Below the pieces are notes generated by a model. It ran no database searches. It was not told the DNA's origin and was given only the letters and a program-made list of their open reading frames with translations. The position numbers and the translations under genes were made by a program. A stretch of DNA of 64,000 nucleotides from Saccopteryx bilineata (taxonomy: Eukaryota; Chordata; Mammalia; Chiroptera; Emballonuridae). Positions 36,241-48,843 of the stretch are shown here, piece by piece. Each line of letters opens with the position of its first letter. Positions within the stretch are counted from its first letter, which is position 1. The stretch is from positions 130,688,266 to 130,752,265 of the forward strand of contig NC_089491.1 of the NCBI RefSeq assembly GCF_036850765.1, given 5' to 3'.

Positions 36241-37465
36241 TGCAGACATGAAGGCCAAGATAGCAAAGGAGGACAACTATGAGTTCTAGGGGCCTGGAAT
36301 GCTTGTCCCCCTCTCTGGGAGAAGCAAGGATGAGTAACACATGATATTACTTGTAGTCCTCTCTCCTCAAAGCAGATCTGAACCCTGAAGTTTGGGGGAT
36401 GGCCACAGCTCCCAGAAACCTAAGCAACCCAGCCTAAGGGAATCTGGTATGTGCTGAGTCCCAAAAGCCAGTGGGACACAGATACATAGCTGTCATCAGA
36501 TGCAGAACAGGTGGGAACTGTGATCATTACATGGGAACAAGGAGTGAACAAACAGTCTCCGCGTACCACCCCACTTGGATTCTGCATTGTGCCCAACAGA
36601 CATGGGCTAAAGCTTGATGCATTTCCAAGGGAGGGAGAGCTTTACATTTCTCTCCCTTGTTTTCAGGTGTGGCCACAAAATTTAAGTATCAGATTTTATT
36701 CTCCTTTGTTTATTATCTGAGCTTTTTAAATTTTTTACTTTTTCTTCCCCTGGTATAATAGTACTGGCTCTCTCTGTATCTCTTTGGATATACTGGTCTT
36801 TTTCCAATGTCTCAATCGCAACATATAAAGGTAAATTGTATCTTCTGGTAAAATAATTAACTCCCTCTAAGTGAAAGGTTTGGTGGTGCCTGGACAGAAT
36901 ATTGTAATACATATAAGATATGAAGACAGCTTTTATTTGGTTGATGGTATGGGATTTCCCTCTAATAGAAACTCCATATTACGCATGGTCTGTTTGTTCA
37001 GCAACAGTGATATTCAAATACCCCAGCCTTCCCTAGCCTGAAGAACTATCTCTAGGTTTGGGTAAGAGTCTTATGGAAATGAATCTTTGGATTTTTAGAG
37101 GATAGTTAATGAGTGTCACTGCAATATGAAGACATTTAGTGGTTTCCCCTAAATCCAAATTATTACGCTTTTCCCATATTTGAGAGTAGGCAGGCTACAC
37201 TTGAAATCTTTGTTTATTCGTGACACATACTGATATATAGGTGTGTATGTGTACCTAAGGCCATCTAAAAATACTGTTCATGTGAAAATTGAAGCCTGTT
37301 CTGTTAAAGTGTAACCAATTCTAGCCAAGAAGGAATTTGCAATCCCTTTTTAAGAACCAGAATATTTTTTTTCTTGGTATCTTCCATCAACTACTCATTA
37401 CTAGCATCCTGAATTGTTTCAGCTTTACCTTGGATGTCAAAGGACAGTATTAAGTCCATCTCAGA

Positions 37466-37468
37466 TAT

Positions 37469-37503
<35 letters not shown>

Positions 37504-37824
37504 TGCAAAAGAGACAGAGAGAGGGACAGGGACAGAGAAACAGGAAGGGAGAGAGAAATGAGAAGCATCAGTTCTTCATTGCAGCACCTTAGTTGTTTAT
37601 TGATTGCTTTCTCATATGTCCCTTGATCTGGGGGCTCCAGCAGAGCCAGTGACCCCTTGCTCAGACCTTGGGCTTCAAGCCAGTGACCATGGGGCATGCT
37701 CAAGTCAGCAACCCAACACTCAAGCTGGCGAGCCCATGCTCAAGCCAGCAACCTAGAGTTTTGAACCTGGGTCCTCAGAGTCCCAGGCTGATATGCTATC
37801 CACTGCACAACCTCTTGGTCAGGC
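37466..37824 (-). repeat. Family B SINE with (TTTA)n tail
   Basis: The left end is about 40 bp of TTTA repeat, the complement of a grown A-rich tail. Head complement AACCTCTTGGTCAGGC. Confidence 0.9.
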
Positions 37825-38274
37825 TCAAGGATAGTTTTTATTTTTTGAGGTTGTTTTTGTAGAAGTCAATGAAAAATACAAAAGAAACCAACAGATACAT
37901 CACCACTACCACTAGCTTAGTTGCTCAAATATACCGATTTTCTAAGTGGCAGGGAGGTAAGCAAGTTCAGAGACCAGAAGAAGGAAGAAATATACATAGC
38001 TTCTTCCTTCACATATTCTTGCCCTTGTTGGAACAAAGTTGAATTGACAGTCCAGAAACTTACCCTGTACAGGTATTTCTCTTGACTCCAAATTTATACA
38101 GCTACATTCTTTCTATTCCTTTGTATAGCTTTTCTTATACAAATAAGAAATGGATTAAGAAAAGAATAGGCATTGATTAAGGCTATTTTTTTAAAAAAAG
38201 AAAGAAAAGTAAAGGATTAATATCTGTTCAGCCTCCAATTATATTACTTGTATTTAATCTTCATGGACTTCCTG

Positions 38275-38395
38275 GAAGGTGGAACATATTATCCCCAAAT
38301 TATAGGTGATGAAATTGAGGCTTGGGAATGTTTAGTGAGTGGGGAGCTCGGATTCAAACTAAGATCTGACCAGTTTCTTTCTGTCACACCAAGCT
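38275..38395 (-). repeat. MIR relic
   Basis: Complement of MIR: TATTATCCCCAAATTATAGG, GATGAAATTGAGGCTTGGG and GGAGCTCGGATTCAAAC. Confidence 0.6.
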
Positions 38396-38736
38396 ATGCT
38401 GTATTTATCTAATGTATCAAAAGACCTGCTAAGAAGGCACACAATTGAAGTATCTTTTCAAACAATAATGCCACTGAAATTCAACAAATAAATGGGGTTA
38501 CTAAATCCTGACTGATGTCTGTGGTTGGGTACTACCTAAAGGTAAAAAGGACATATAACAGGTAGCAGGAACAAATATCAATGGAATATTTTCTTAAAAA
38601 TGCAAAAGAGGAAAAAATTACATGAAAACAGAGGTTTACAGAGTTAATCTGGGTTGAAAAGATGAGAAGGAAATATAGTATTTAACAATTATCCGAAGGG
38701 AAAAAAAATAAAGAGTTAAGAATTAAGAAAGAAAGT

Positions 38737-38926
38737 GCGCCTGTGCTGGCGCAGTGGATAAAGCATCGACCTGGAATGCTGAGGTCACTGGTTCAAACCC
38801 CTGGGCTTGCACGGTCAAGGCACAGAGGAGAAGCAACTATTACGAATTGATGCTTCCCACTCTTCTAACCTTCTGTCTCTTTCTCTCCTCTCTCTGAAAT
38901 CAATTTTTAAAATCTTTTTAAAAAAT
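38737..38926 (+). repeat. Family C SINE (diverged head)
   Basis: GCGCCTGTGCTGGCGCAGTG head, GTCACTGGTTCAAACCCC B box. TSD GAAAGAAAGT on both sides. Confidence 0.85.
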
Positions 38927-39309
38927 TAGGAAAGAAAGTAAAAGGCAACAGGGGTCAGATAAAAGTTTGCTTAACGTTCAAGATAAAAATTTTATTGCAT
39001 AATGTCAAAACTTTTACATTTCATTTTAACCTTTTCTGAAGGGAACTAGTTAATGTGTGCCTCATACTTTTCTGTCCTGGTAAATAATTACTAAGTATAA
39101 CTGTTTGGGGATAGTTTAGGGTCATTTTTTCATTGTGGCTCTTCTTTCTCCTTTGTGTCATTAAGATAACTTGATTTATCACTGAAGTGAACAAGCTGGA
39201 ATGTGAAATACAGGGTTTCAAATGAGAAGAGTCTTAAAACGTAAAAGGCCTTTTATTAACTAATCATAGTCCTGAAATTCTGACGTAAGGGGTATGGGTT
39301 GGGTTCAGT

Positions 39310-39545
39310 GTGGGCTCTAGTGACTAGCATGGATTTACAGCTAGGCTGTGGCACTCAGCTGGCTATGTGAGCTTGGGAAGGTTATTTAATAATCCAAAAC
39401 CTTTAAGTTTCCTCACCTTTAAAACTGGGATAATAACATTACCTACATCATAGAGTTGATGTGAGAATTCAATGAGAAAATACACATTAAGCACTTAGCG
39501 TAGAGTCTGAAATATGTTAACTGGTCAGTAAATGTTCGCTGTTAT
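39310..39545 (+). repeat. MIR relic
   Basis: Sense MIR, nearly full length: GGCACTCAGCTGGCTATGTG, TTTCCTCACCTTTAAAACTG and a 3' end of GGTCAGTAAATGTTCGCTG. Confidence 0.75.
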
Positions 39546-41242
39546 TAGTAATAATAAGACCCCATCAATCAATTCCATGCTTCTAAGCAACCCAGTGATT
39601 ATCATTTTGTTTCCCTTCTAGTTTGCCTGACTACATGCTCTTGAATACCTTGTATAGATAAGTATCTTATTGGAAATTAATGCATTGGTATTTTTTACTT
39701 TTGTGTAGGATTTTATCAAATCTACCTATAACAAAGTTGCAGTACAGTTTGGTTATTAAGTAAACAACATGAAAATGAAAGGTTATTTATGCTTTCTCAT
39801 TTTGATATTATAACATATTTAACCTATAAACCAGATTGATAGTTTGATTGTATGTTAAGTTACATTAAAAATAAGTTAACCAAGTTCTGATTCAAGATGC
39901 TGAACTCATCTCCCACAGACACACCAAATCTACAGCTACATATGGAGCATATTCCTCTGGAAGAAACTCAAAAACTAACTGAGAGACTCCTACACATCAA
40001 GTTGAATGAGGAAAAAACCCACATTGAAACTGTTGGAGGCAGAGACACATTCTCGCCATAAACCTTATTTGTGGTACATCAACCCACAATCAGGAAGGAA
40101 CCCACAACTCTGAGCTTATCCCTGAGATGCAAAGGGCTTGAACCTCACATCTGGCACCCCAACTTTTAAGACTTGTACCTGAGAGATGAGCCCCCAAAGC
40201 ATCTAACTTTGAAAGCCATGGGTCTTGCATCTATGTCCACAAGGACATAGCAAACTAAGAAACAGCTCTTAAAGGGTTTGCACAGACTCACCTGGCTATC
40301 CCCCCTGCCCCGGGCCCAGCGCAGAGACAGTCAACTGAAAAGTGACCAGTCTTGCTTTGAAAGAGGCCTATCTTCTTGTCTTAAAGCTTCAACCTGAGGG
40401 CAGGCATCTAATTTAATCCACATCTAGGGTCTTGCTGAAATGTCCTCCAAAGATGGAGGCTGGCAAGAACCATCATTCCATCTCCCTCTAGGGTGCGATC
40501 ATTTTATCCCCTCCAGGAGCTGGTAAGTTCATCTGGTGCCTTAGTTGCTGTGGCTGTTACCCAGAAGATAGCCCTTGACTGCCTGGTTCTAGTGGCTCAC
40601 AAGTTCAACAGAATATTAGCAAACAAACAAACAAAAAACAGTTCTTAATTGGCTATCATCCAGGGCTCGGTGCAGTGGGAGCAGACAGACATGTCCATAT
40701 TCAAGTCTTCCCCTGAAAGAGATATATTTCATATTTTAAAAGCTGCTGCCTGAGAGTCTAGCTTCCTAGACTAGGTGCTGAGATCCTCCAAGTTAGGACA
40801 CTGACAGGTCTTGGCACAACCCTAATTACTGAGAGCTAGTAAGAAAAAAGTAGGTTGCTTGGATGATCACAAAGGTTTGAGAAACAACCAAGAACTAGGA
40901 CAGGGATGAACAGTAAGTTTCATCTCATACATAAGGCTACTCCTTTATGATTAGGAGAGTGGCTGTTTTATCTAATGAATAGAAAAACAACACAGATAAT
41001 GAACAAAGAATAAGATAAAACATCAGAAAAAAAACTAAATGAAATGGAAGTAAGTGATTTCCCTGATAAAGAGTTCAAGATAATGATCATGAAGATGTTC
41101 ATGGAGCTCAGGAAAACAATGCATGAACAAAATGGGAATTTCAACAAAGAGAGAAAATTTAGGAACTGGAAAATTCAACATAGAGGTTTAACAGCAGCCT
41201 AGGTGAAGCAGAAGAAAAATTAGCAGACTTGAAGACAGGACA

Positions 41243-41461
41243 ATGGAATGCATGCGATTGGAGCAACAAAAAGAAAAAAGACTGAAAAAGAGTGAAGACA
41301 GCCTAAGGAACATAACAGAACAATATTGCAGCAGAAGTCCCAGAAGAAAAGAAAAAGGAGCAAAAAACTTATTTGAAGAACTAATGACTAAAAAGTTTCC
41401 TAATTTTGGCAAAGGAAACACATCCAAATCCAGGAAACCCATAGAGTTCCAAATTAGATGA
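41243..41461 (+). pseudogene. L1 ORF1 remnant
   Basis: A 72-residue open frame with charged, coiled-coil-like sequence (EQQKEKRLKKSEDSLRN) and the L1-type block NLFEELMTKKFPNFGKG. It is a leftover of the L1 nucleic-acid-binding protein, cut off by stops on both sides. Confidence 0.5.
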
Positions 41462-41707
41462 ACCCAAAGAGACCCATACCAAGACACAATATAATTAAAA
41501 TGTCAAAGTTTAAAAGTAAAATTTTTTAAAGCAGCAAGAGAAAAAGAACTTTTTTACCTTTAAGAAAACATGAGATTATCAGCAGATTATTTATCAGAAA
41601 CTTTGCAGTCATGAATGGAGAAGCATGATATATTCAAAGTGGTGAAAGAAAAACTGCCATCTAAGAATACTCCACCTGGCACAGTTATCCTTCAGAATTG
41701 GAAAAGA

Positions 41708-42062
41708 GCTCTGGCCAGTTGGCTCAGTGGCAGAGCATTAGCCCCATGTGTGGACGTCCCAGGTTCAAATCCCAGTTGGCACACAGAAGTGACTGTTTCT
41801 CCACCCCTTCTCCCTACCCCCCACCCTGTCTTTCTTCCCCTCCTGCAGCCATGGCTTGATTGGTTCCAGTGAGTTGGCCCGGGGCACTGAGGATGGCTCC
41901 ATGTCCTTGCCTCAGACACTAAAATGCTTGGTTGCCAAGAAATGGAGCAGTGGCCCCAGATGGGCAGAGCATCATCTGGTAGGAGGCTTTCCAGGTGGAT
42001 CCCCATGGGGGCGCATGTGGGAGTCTGCCTTTCTGCCTCTCACTTAATAAGAAAAGAAAAAG
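41708..42062 (+). repeat. Family A SINE nested in L1
   Basis: GCTCTGGCCAGTTGGCTCAG head, GGTTCAAATCCC B box. Diverged, ending TCACTTAATAAGAAAAG. Confidence 0.88.
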
Positions 42063-43036
42063 ACAATGACTTGGGAAAGAGACTAAGTGTCTTCCAGGCA
42101 AGGAAAAATGAAAGGATTTTATCACTAGTATAAATACAGAAATACAGAGGGAATTTCATCAAGCTGAAACAAAGGGTACTAATTAGTAACAGGAAAATAT
42201 GAAAATATAAATCTAATGGGTAAAGGTAAATATTAAATAAAGTTCTAAATCTAATGTGTAAAGATAGTAGATTTATAAAGCCAGTGTGAAGGTTAAAAGA
42301 CAAATGTGGTAAAAATAACTACAACTACAATAATTTGTTAATGGATACACAGCTAAAAAGATGTTAAATTGGAATATCAACCATAAAACATGGATAAGGG
42401 AGTAAAGGTGTAAAGCTTTAGAATGCATTCAAACTGAAGTTGTTATTCACCTAAAATAGACTGTTACAAATATAAGTAGTTTTATGTAAATCTCATGGTA
42501 ACTACAAAGCAAAACTTTACAGTAGGTACACAAAAGATAAAGAAAAGGGAATCTAAGCATACAACTAACTTTGAAAATCATCAAATCACAAAGGAAGAGA
42601 GCAAGAGAAAAGTGGAATAATTCTCCAATCAAAAGACTGGTGGGTGAAGATTTAAAAAGACAAGACCTATCTGTATGCTATCTAGAAGAGAATCAAGAAC
42701 ACATACAGACTGAAAGGGATGGGATGGAATAGCTATCCCATGCAAATGGAAACCAAATTTTAAGAAAGAATGAAATAATAGACAAAATCATTATAAAATG
42801 ATAAAGGAGTCAATCTAACAAGATAGAACATTTGTAAATATTTATGCATCCAACAAGGGAGTACCTAAATATATGAAGAAAATATTAACAGACCTAAAAG
42901 GAGACAGACAACAATGTAAAAATAGTAGGGGGCTTTAATATCCCACTTTCATCAATGGATAGATGACCAAGGCAGAAAATCACTAAGGAAAACTTGGCTA
43001 TAAATGACATGCTAGACCAGATGGACTTAACAGATA

Positions 43037-43363
43037 CCATATTTCCCCATGTATAAGACGCTCCCATGTATAAGACGCACCTTAATTTTGGGACCCGAAA
43101 TTTGAAAAGAAAATGTATTACATAAAGTTACTGAACTCAAGTTTTATTCATCATAAAATTTATACAACTCCTCATCACTGTCAAAACTCCCATCCATTAG
43201 CTTGTTAATCATCTGTGTCTGATGATGAATCACTGTCTTCATATATTGCCTCATCCCCAGTTCCATCGCATTTGAAATGCCACAACCACTGTATAAGACA
43301 CACCCAGTTTTTAGACCCCAAAATTTTCAGGAAAAGGTGTGTCTTATACATGGGGAAATACAG
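43037..43363 (-). mobile_element. Pogo/Tigger-like nonautonomous element, 327 bp, TA target
   Basis: Inverted ends: ATATTTCCCCATGTATAAGAC at the left and its complement GTCTTATACATGGGGAAATAC at the right. TA stands on both sides (43035-43036, 43364-43365). On the - strand a short frame ends in CDGTGDEAIYEDSDSSSDTDD, split over positions 43205-43265, resembling the acidic C terminus of pogo-family transposases. The internal region of the transposase is missing. It interrupts the L1 endonuclease region. Confidence 0.65.
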
Positions 43364-43747
43364 TATATACAGAGTATTTGATCCAAAAGAACAAAACACA
43401 TACTTCTCAAGTATATATGAAGCCTTCCCAGGAAATCACATTAGGCCACAAAACAAGTCTTAATAAGTTGAAGAAAACTGAAATCATATCAAGCATCTTT
43501 TCTGACCACAATTGTATAAAATTAGAAATTAATTACAATAAGAATACTGGAAAATTCACAAATATGTTGAGATGAAACATGTTATTGAACAACCAATGGG
43601 TCAGAGAAGAAATCAAGAAAAATTAAAATTACCCTGAAACAAATGAAAATAGAAATACAACATACCAAACTTTATGGGATGCAGCAAAAGCATTTCTAAG
43701 AGGAAAGTTCTAACACTACAAAGCCTACATTAAAAAAAATAAAGATT

Positions 43748-44090
43748 GCCTGACCAGGCAGTGGCGCAGTGGATAAGAGCATCAGACTGGGATGCAAAAG
43801 ACCCAGGTTCGAGACCCCGAGGCCGCCAGCTTGAGCGCAGGCTCATCTGGTTTGAGCAAAGCTCACCAGCTTGGACCCAAGGTCTCTGGCTAGAACAAGG
43901 GGTTCCTGGGTCTGCTGTAGCCCCACGGTCAAGGCACATATGAGAAAGCAATAAATGAACAACTAAGGTGTCACAATGAAAAACTAATGATTGATGCTTC
44001 TCATCTTTCTCTGTTCCTGTCTGTCTGTCCCTATCTATCCCTCTCTCTGACTCTCTCTCTCTCTGTCTCTGTAAAAAAATAAAATAAAAA
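43748..44090 (+). repeat. Family B SINE nested in L1
   Basis: GCCTGACCAGGCAGTGGCGC head. Preceded by AAAGATT; a copy of that target (AAGATTGG) follows at 44121. Confidence 0.93.
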
Positions 44091-44130
44091 GGTTTCTTTT
44101 GAAAAAAAAAACAAACAACAAAGATTGGAG

Positions 44131-44518
44131 CCTGACCAGGCAGTGGTGCAGTGGATAGAGCATCAAACTGGGATGCAGAGGACCCAGGTTCGAAACCCCA
44201 AAGTCACTAGCTTGAGCACAGGCTCATCTGACTTGAGCACAGGCTCACCAGCTTGAGCACAGGGTCACTGGCTTGAGCATGGGATCATAGACAGAACCCA
44301 ATGGTCTCTGGCTTGAAGCCCAAGGTCACTGGCTTGAGCAAGGGATCACTTGCTCTGCTAGAGCTCCCCAATCAAGACACATATGAGAACGTAATCAATG
44401 AACAACTAAGGAGCTGCAGTGAAGAATTGATGCTGCTCATCTCTCTCCCTTTCTGTCTGTCTGTCCCTATCTGTCCCTGTCTCTGACTCTCTCTCTCTCA
44501 AAAAAACAAAACAAAACA
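44131..44518 (+). repeat. Family B SINE (long variant) nested in L1
   Basis: GCCTGACCAGGCAGTGGTGC head with repeated GGTCACTGGCTTGAGCA-like units. AAAGATTGG stands on both sides (about 44120 and 44520). Confidence 0.92.
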
Positions 44519-44527
44519 TAAAGATTG

Positions 44528-44860
44528 GCAGAGAAAGACAAATACCATAGGATCTCACTTATGTGTGGAATCTAATGAACACGATGAACTGAGGAATGGA
44601 ACAGAGGCAGAGACAGGGTCACAGGGAGTAGAGGGACAGCTGTCAGAGGGAAGGGGGATGAGGGGACAGGATCAGAAAAGGTGAAGGGATTAGCTATATT
44701 ATATATACATAATGCATAGAGATACAATAGGACAGCAAGTCCCAGAGGGAAGGGGGAGGAAAGAGGTAGGTGAGGGGAAACAAAGGGGGTGTAATGGGGG
44801 CACATTGTTGGTTGAGGGGGTTATATTGAGTGGACACTTGAATCCATGTTAACACAATTT
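44528..44860 (+). mobile_element. L1 3'-end fragment nested in the older L1
   Basis: Begins GCAGAGAAAGACAAATACCA followed by ATCTCACTTATGTGTGGAATC, a hallmark of L1 3' UTRs. It then runs through a purine-rich stretch to TGGACACTTGAATCCATG. It lies between two SINEs inside the reverse-transcriptase region of the surrounding L1, which has its own 3' end at 48 kb, so it is a separate, later copy. Confidence 0.6.
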
Positions 44861-45159
44861 TTTGTTGTTAGAGGGACAGACTAGAGAGAGATGAGAAGTA
44901 TTCATTCTTCCCTGCAGCACCTCAATTGTTCATTGATTGCTTTCTAATATGTTCCTTGACCAGGGGGCTACAACAGAGTGAGTGACCCTTGCTCAATCCA
45001 GCAACCTTGGGCTCAAGCCAGTGACCTTTGGGCTCAAGCCAGCAACCATGGGGTCATGTCTATGAGCTCACACTCAAGCTGGCAACCTTGGTGCTTCAAA
45101 CCTGGTTCATCTGCATCCTGGGCCAATGCTCTATCCACTGTGCCACTGCCTGGTCAGGC
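44861..45159 (-). repeat. Family B SINE nested in L1
   Basis: Antisense, tail TTTTTTGTTGTTAGAGGGAC, head complement CCACTGCCTGGTCAGGC. Fourth of the serial insertions between 43748 and 45159. Confidence 0.9.
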
Positions 45160-48100
45160 TAAATTTAAAATTTTAATAAAAGAAAAAAGGAAAGAAAAAG
45201 AAAGAAACAAAGATCTTAACCTAAGTTTGCACCCTAAATAAGTAGAAAAAGAAGAACAAACTAAGCCCAAAGTTAGAAGAAAAATACAAAATATCAGAAT
45301 AAACAAATAAAATAGAGACTAAAATTTTAAAAGAACAATTAAACTAGGAGTTGGTTGTTTGAAAAGATAAACAAAACTGATAAACCTTTAGCTAGACTCA
45401 CCAAGACTAAAAAGTAGACTAAATAATATCTAAAATGTAAGAGGAGACATTATAAGTGATACTACAGAAATACAAAGGACCATAACAAAACTACTATGAA
45501 CAATTATACACCAAACAACTGGACAACCTATAAGAAATGGTTAAATTGCTAGAAACAAATACCTATCAAGAGTGAATCATGAAGAAATAGGAAAGTATGA
45601 ACAGACCTTTTACTAGTTAAGAATGAGTTGGTAATCAAACTCATTCTGGTCCTGCCAACAAACAAAAGCCCAGGACCAGGTGGCTTCACTGGTAAATTCT
45701 ATCAAATATTTTTAAAAGAATACCAATCTTTCTTTAACTCTTCCAAAAAAAAGAAGAGGAGGGAACACTATCAAAATCAATTTACAAGGCCCTCAGTACA
45801 GTGATGCCAAAACAAGAAAAGAACACAAGAAGAAAAATTACAACCAGTATCCCTGATGAGCAAAGGTACAGAAATCTTCAACAAGATATTAGCATACTGA
45901 ATTCAACATTAAAGGATTATACCCCATGATGAAGTGGGATTTATTCCAGGGATGCAAGGATGGTTCAAATTAATCAATGTGATATACCACATTAACAAAA
46001 TGAAAAATAACAATCATGCTCATCCCAACAGATGCAGAAAAAACATTTAACAAAATTCAACATATCCATTTATGATACAAAAAAAAACCCCTCCCGACAA
46101 AGTGGGTATAGAGGAAACATACCTCAACATAATAAAAGCCATATATGACAATGCCACAGCTAAAATAGTCAACAGGAAGAAGCTGAAAGGTTTTCCTCTA
46201 AGCTCAGGAGTGAGATAAGAATATCTACTCTTGCCAATTTTATTCAACACAGTACTGGAAGTCTTAGCCAGGATATTTATTTATGCAAGAAAATAAATAA
46301 ATAAAAGACATCCAAATCAGAAAGGAAGAAATAAATGGTAACTATTTACATGTGACATATCATATAGAGAAAACCCTAAAGACCACCAAAAACCTGTTAG
46401 AAATAATAAACTAATTCAGTAAAATTGCAGGATATAAAATCATACAAAAATCTGTTGTGTTTCTATGTAATAAAAATTGTCAAGAAAACTATCCCATTTA
46501 CAACTGCATACAAAAGAATAAAACACCTAGAAATAAATTTAACCAAGGAGGTGAAAGACCTGTAGTTTGAAAACTTTAAGACACTGCTGAAAGAAATTGA
46601 AGATGATAACAAGTAGATGGAAAGATATTCCATGATCATGGATTAGAAGAATATTGTTAAAATGTCCATATTGCCCAAAGCAATCTGCAGATTCATGTAA
46701 TTCCTTATCAAAATTCCAGTGGCATTTTTCATTGAAATAGAACAAACAATCCTAAAATTTGTATGAAACCACAAAAGATCCCTAGTAGCCAAAGCAAGAT
46801 GAGAAAGAAGAATAAGCTGGACATTGTGCTTCTTGATTTCAAACAATACTACAAAGCTGTAGTAATCAAAACAATATGGTACTGGCTTAAAACCAGACAC
46901 ACAGATCAACAGAACAGAATAGAGAGACCAGAAACCAAACTTATACATCTATGGTCAATTTATTTAGGACAGAAGCAAAGACTACAATGGGAAAGGACAG
47001 TCTCTTTAATAAGTGGTGCTTGGAAAATTGGAAAGCCACATGATAAAGAAACTAAACCACTATTTTACACTGCACACAAAAGTTAACTCAAAATGGATTA
47101 AAGGCTGGTATGTGAAACCTGAAACCATAAAAGCCTAGCAGAAAACGTAGGCAGTAAGTTTGACATCAGTCTGGTTGTAATTTTTAACCTAGCACCAAAG
47201 GCAAAAAAGCAAACTTAAACAAGTGGAAATATATCAAACTAAAAAGCTTCTGCACAGCATAGAAAACCATGAACAAAATTAAAAGGCAACCTACTGAATG
47301 GGAGAAAATGTTTGCAAACCATATGTCTAATGAGAGATTAATGTCCAAAGTATATAAAAAATTCATACAACTCGATAGCAAAAAAAAAAAAAAAAAAATC
47401 TGACAAAAAAATTGGCAGATGATCTAACTGGAGATTTTTTTCAAAAACAGAATAGCCAACAGGTACATGAAAAAGTATATAATATCACTAATCATCAGGG
47501 AAAAGCAAATCAAAACCACAATGAAGTGTATATTGCCTTGCACATGTTATAATGGCTATTACCAAAAAGACAAGTAATAGCAAATGTTGGTGAAGATGTG
47601 GAGCAAAGGGAGCCCTTGTACACTGTTAGTGGGAATGTAAATTGGTGCATCCACTACAGAAAACAGTATGGCGGTTCCTCCAAAAGTTAAAATAGAACTA
47701 CTATGTGATCCAACAATTCTACTTCTAGAAGAAAACACTAACTTGAAAAGATGTCTGCACCCACATGTTCACTGCAGCATTACTTACAATAGCCAACAAA
47801 TGTTAGCAACCTAAGTGTCCATCAGTGCATAAATAAAGAAAATATGGTATATATTTACAATGGAATATTACCCAGCCATAAAAAAGAACAAAATCTTGCT
47901 ATTTGCAACATGGGTGGATCTTGAAGTCATTATGCTAAGCGAAATAAGTCAGGCAGAGAAAGACAAATACTGTATGATCTCATTTATGTAGAATCTAAAA
48001 TGAAAACAAAAACAAGAAACCCTAATTTAAACTCAGAGATACAGAGAAGAGATTGGTAGTTGCCAGAGGCAGGAAGTGGGAGAAATATATGAAAGTTTTC

Positions 48101-48240
48101 AAAAGGAATAAATTCAGTTCCAAAATAAGTAAGTCCTGGAGTTGTACAGTATGGTAAATATAGTTAAGAATACTGTATTGTAATTTGAAATTTACTAAGA
48201 AAGTAAATCTTAAAAGTTCTTACATAAGAAAAAAAAATTG

Positions 48241-48428
48241 TTGTCCTGGCCCACAGTTGGTTAGACTGTTGTCCCGATACACTAAGGTTGCGGGTTCTAT
48301 GCTCAGTCAGGGCACATACAGAATCAACCAATGAATGCATAAATAAGTGGAACAACAAATTAATGCCTCTCTCTCTCCGCTTCCTCTCTCTCAAATTAAT
48401 TTTTAAAATATTTTTAAAAGAAAAAAAT
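48241..48428 (+). repeat. Family D SINE nested in the L1 3' UTR
   Basis: TTGTCCTGGCCCACAGTTGG head, CACTAAGGTTGCGGGTTCTA B-box region. AAAAAAATTGT-like sequence on both sides. Confidence 0.85.
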
Positions 48429-48694
48429 TGTAACTATATAACCTAGACATACTGTAGTGATCATTTCATAATATATACATGTATCAAAATCATTATGTTG
48501 CATACCTGGAATTAATATATATCATATGTCAATTATATCTCAATATTTTTCTTAAAGTTTTCCTTCTCAAATGTTTTGTTAACTCAGAACAGCTAATAAA
48601 TATGGACATACTTTACTTAAATAACTACAAGAAGGTTTTTTTTTCATATGTCATAAAAATGGTATTAACATTTTATTCTATTTTTGTCTTACAG

Positions 48695-48843
48695 GTGTAA
48701 AGGGTCAAGTTTTTGATCATAAGGGAAATCCATTACACAATGTAATTGTAGAAGTCCAAGACAGAAAACATATCTGCCCTTATAAAACCAACAAATTTGG
48801 AGAGTATTACCTCCTTCTCTTGCCTGGGTCATATACATTAAAT
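48695..48843 (+). CDS. CPM: Carboxypeptidase M exon (residues 314-363), start of transthyretin-like domain
   Basis: This 149-bp exon lies between the acceptor TTGTCTTACAG and the donor GTAAGTG. It encodes [25 protein letters not shown] and [18 protein letters not shown]. This is the beta-sandwich (transthyretin-like) domain that follows the catalytic domain in all N/E carboxypeptidases. It leaves in phase 0 at N363, which forms an N-V-T sequon with the next exon. C341 is present. The preceding intron is 15.1 kb, the longest in the window, because of a large L1 and its nested insertions. Confidence 0.97.

Larger units (their letters stand above)
39890..48555 (+). mobile_element. Nearly full-length, decayed L1 with nested insertions
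   Basis: L1 landmarks appear in order on the + strand: 5' region from about 39890, an ORF1-like stretch (around 41243-41461, with NLFEEL...FPNFGKG), endonuclease-region sequence near 42930-43460 (GGGGGCTTTAATATCCCA, then ATTAGGCCACAAAACAAG), reverse-transcriptase region with AAAGCCCAGGACCAGG at about 45670 and GGGATTTATTCCAGGGATGC near 45939, and an L1 3' UTR ending about 48555. All frames are broken by stops. After subtracting the nested elements (41708-42062, 43037-43363, 43748-45159, 48241-48428) about 6.4 kb remains, close to a full L1. Confidence 0.8.
33593..48694 (+). other. CPM: CPM intron (15.1 kb), phase 1
   Basis: GT-AG intron splitting Gly314. More than half of it is mobile DNA: a MER5A-like relic, an antisense L1 piece with a family D SINE, family B and C SINEs, MIRs, and the large sense-strand L1 at about 39890-48555. 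Unassigned stretches are 33593-34134, 34296-35828, 36241-37465, 37825-38274, 38927-39309 and 39546-39889; no gene is seen in them. Confidence 0.92.

Noticed and set aside
44131..44518. Regular short repeats that could suggest a CRISPR-like array
   Set aside because: They are imperfect units inside a SINE variant of a vertebrate genome; there are no spacers.
46763..47086. 107-residue open frame
   Set aside because: It is a fragment of the L1 reverse-transcriptase region with stops on both sides, already covered by the L1 entry.
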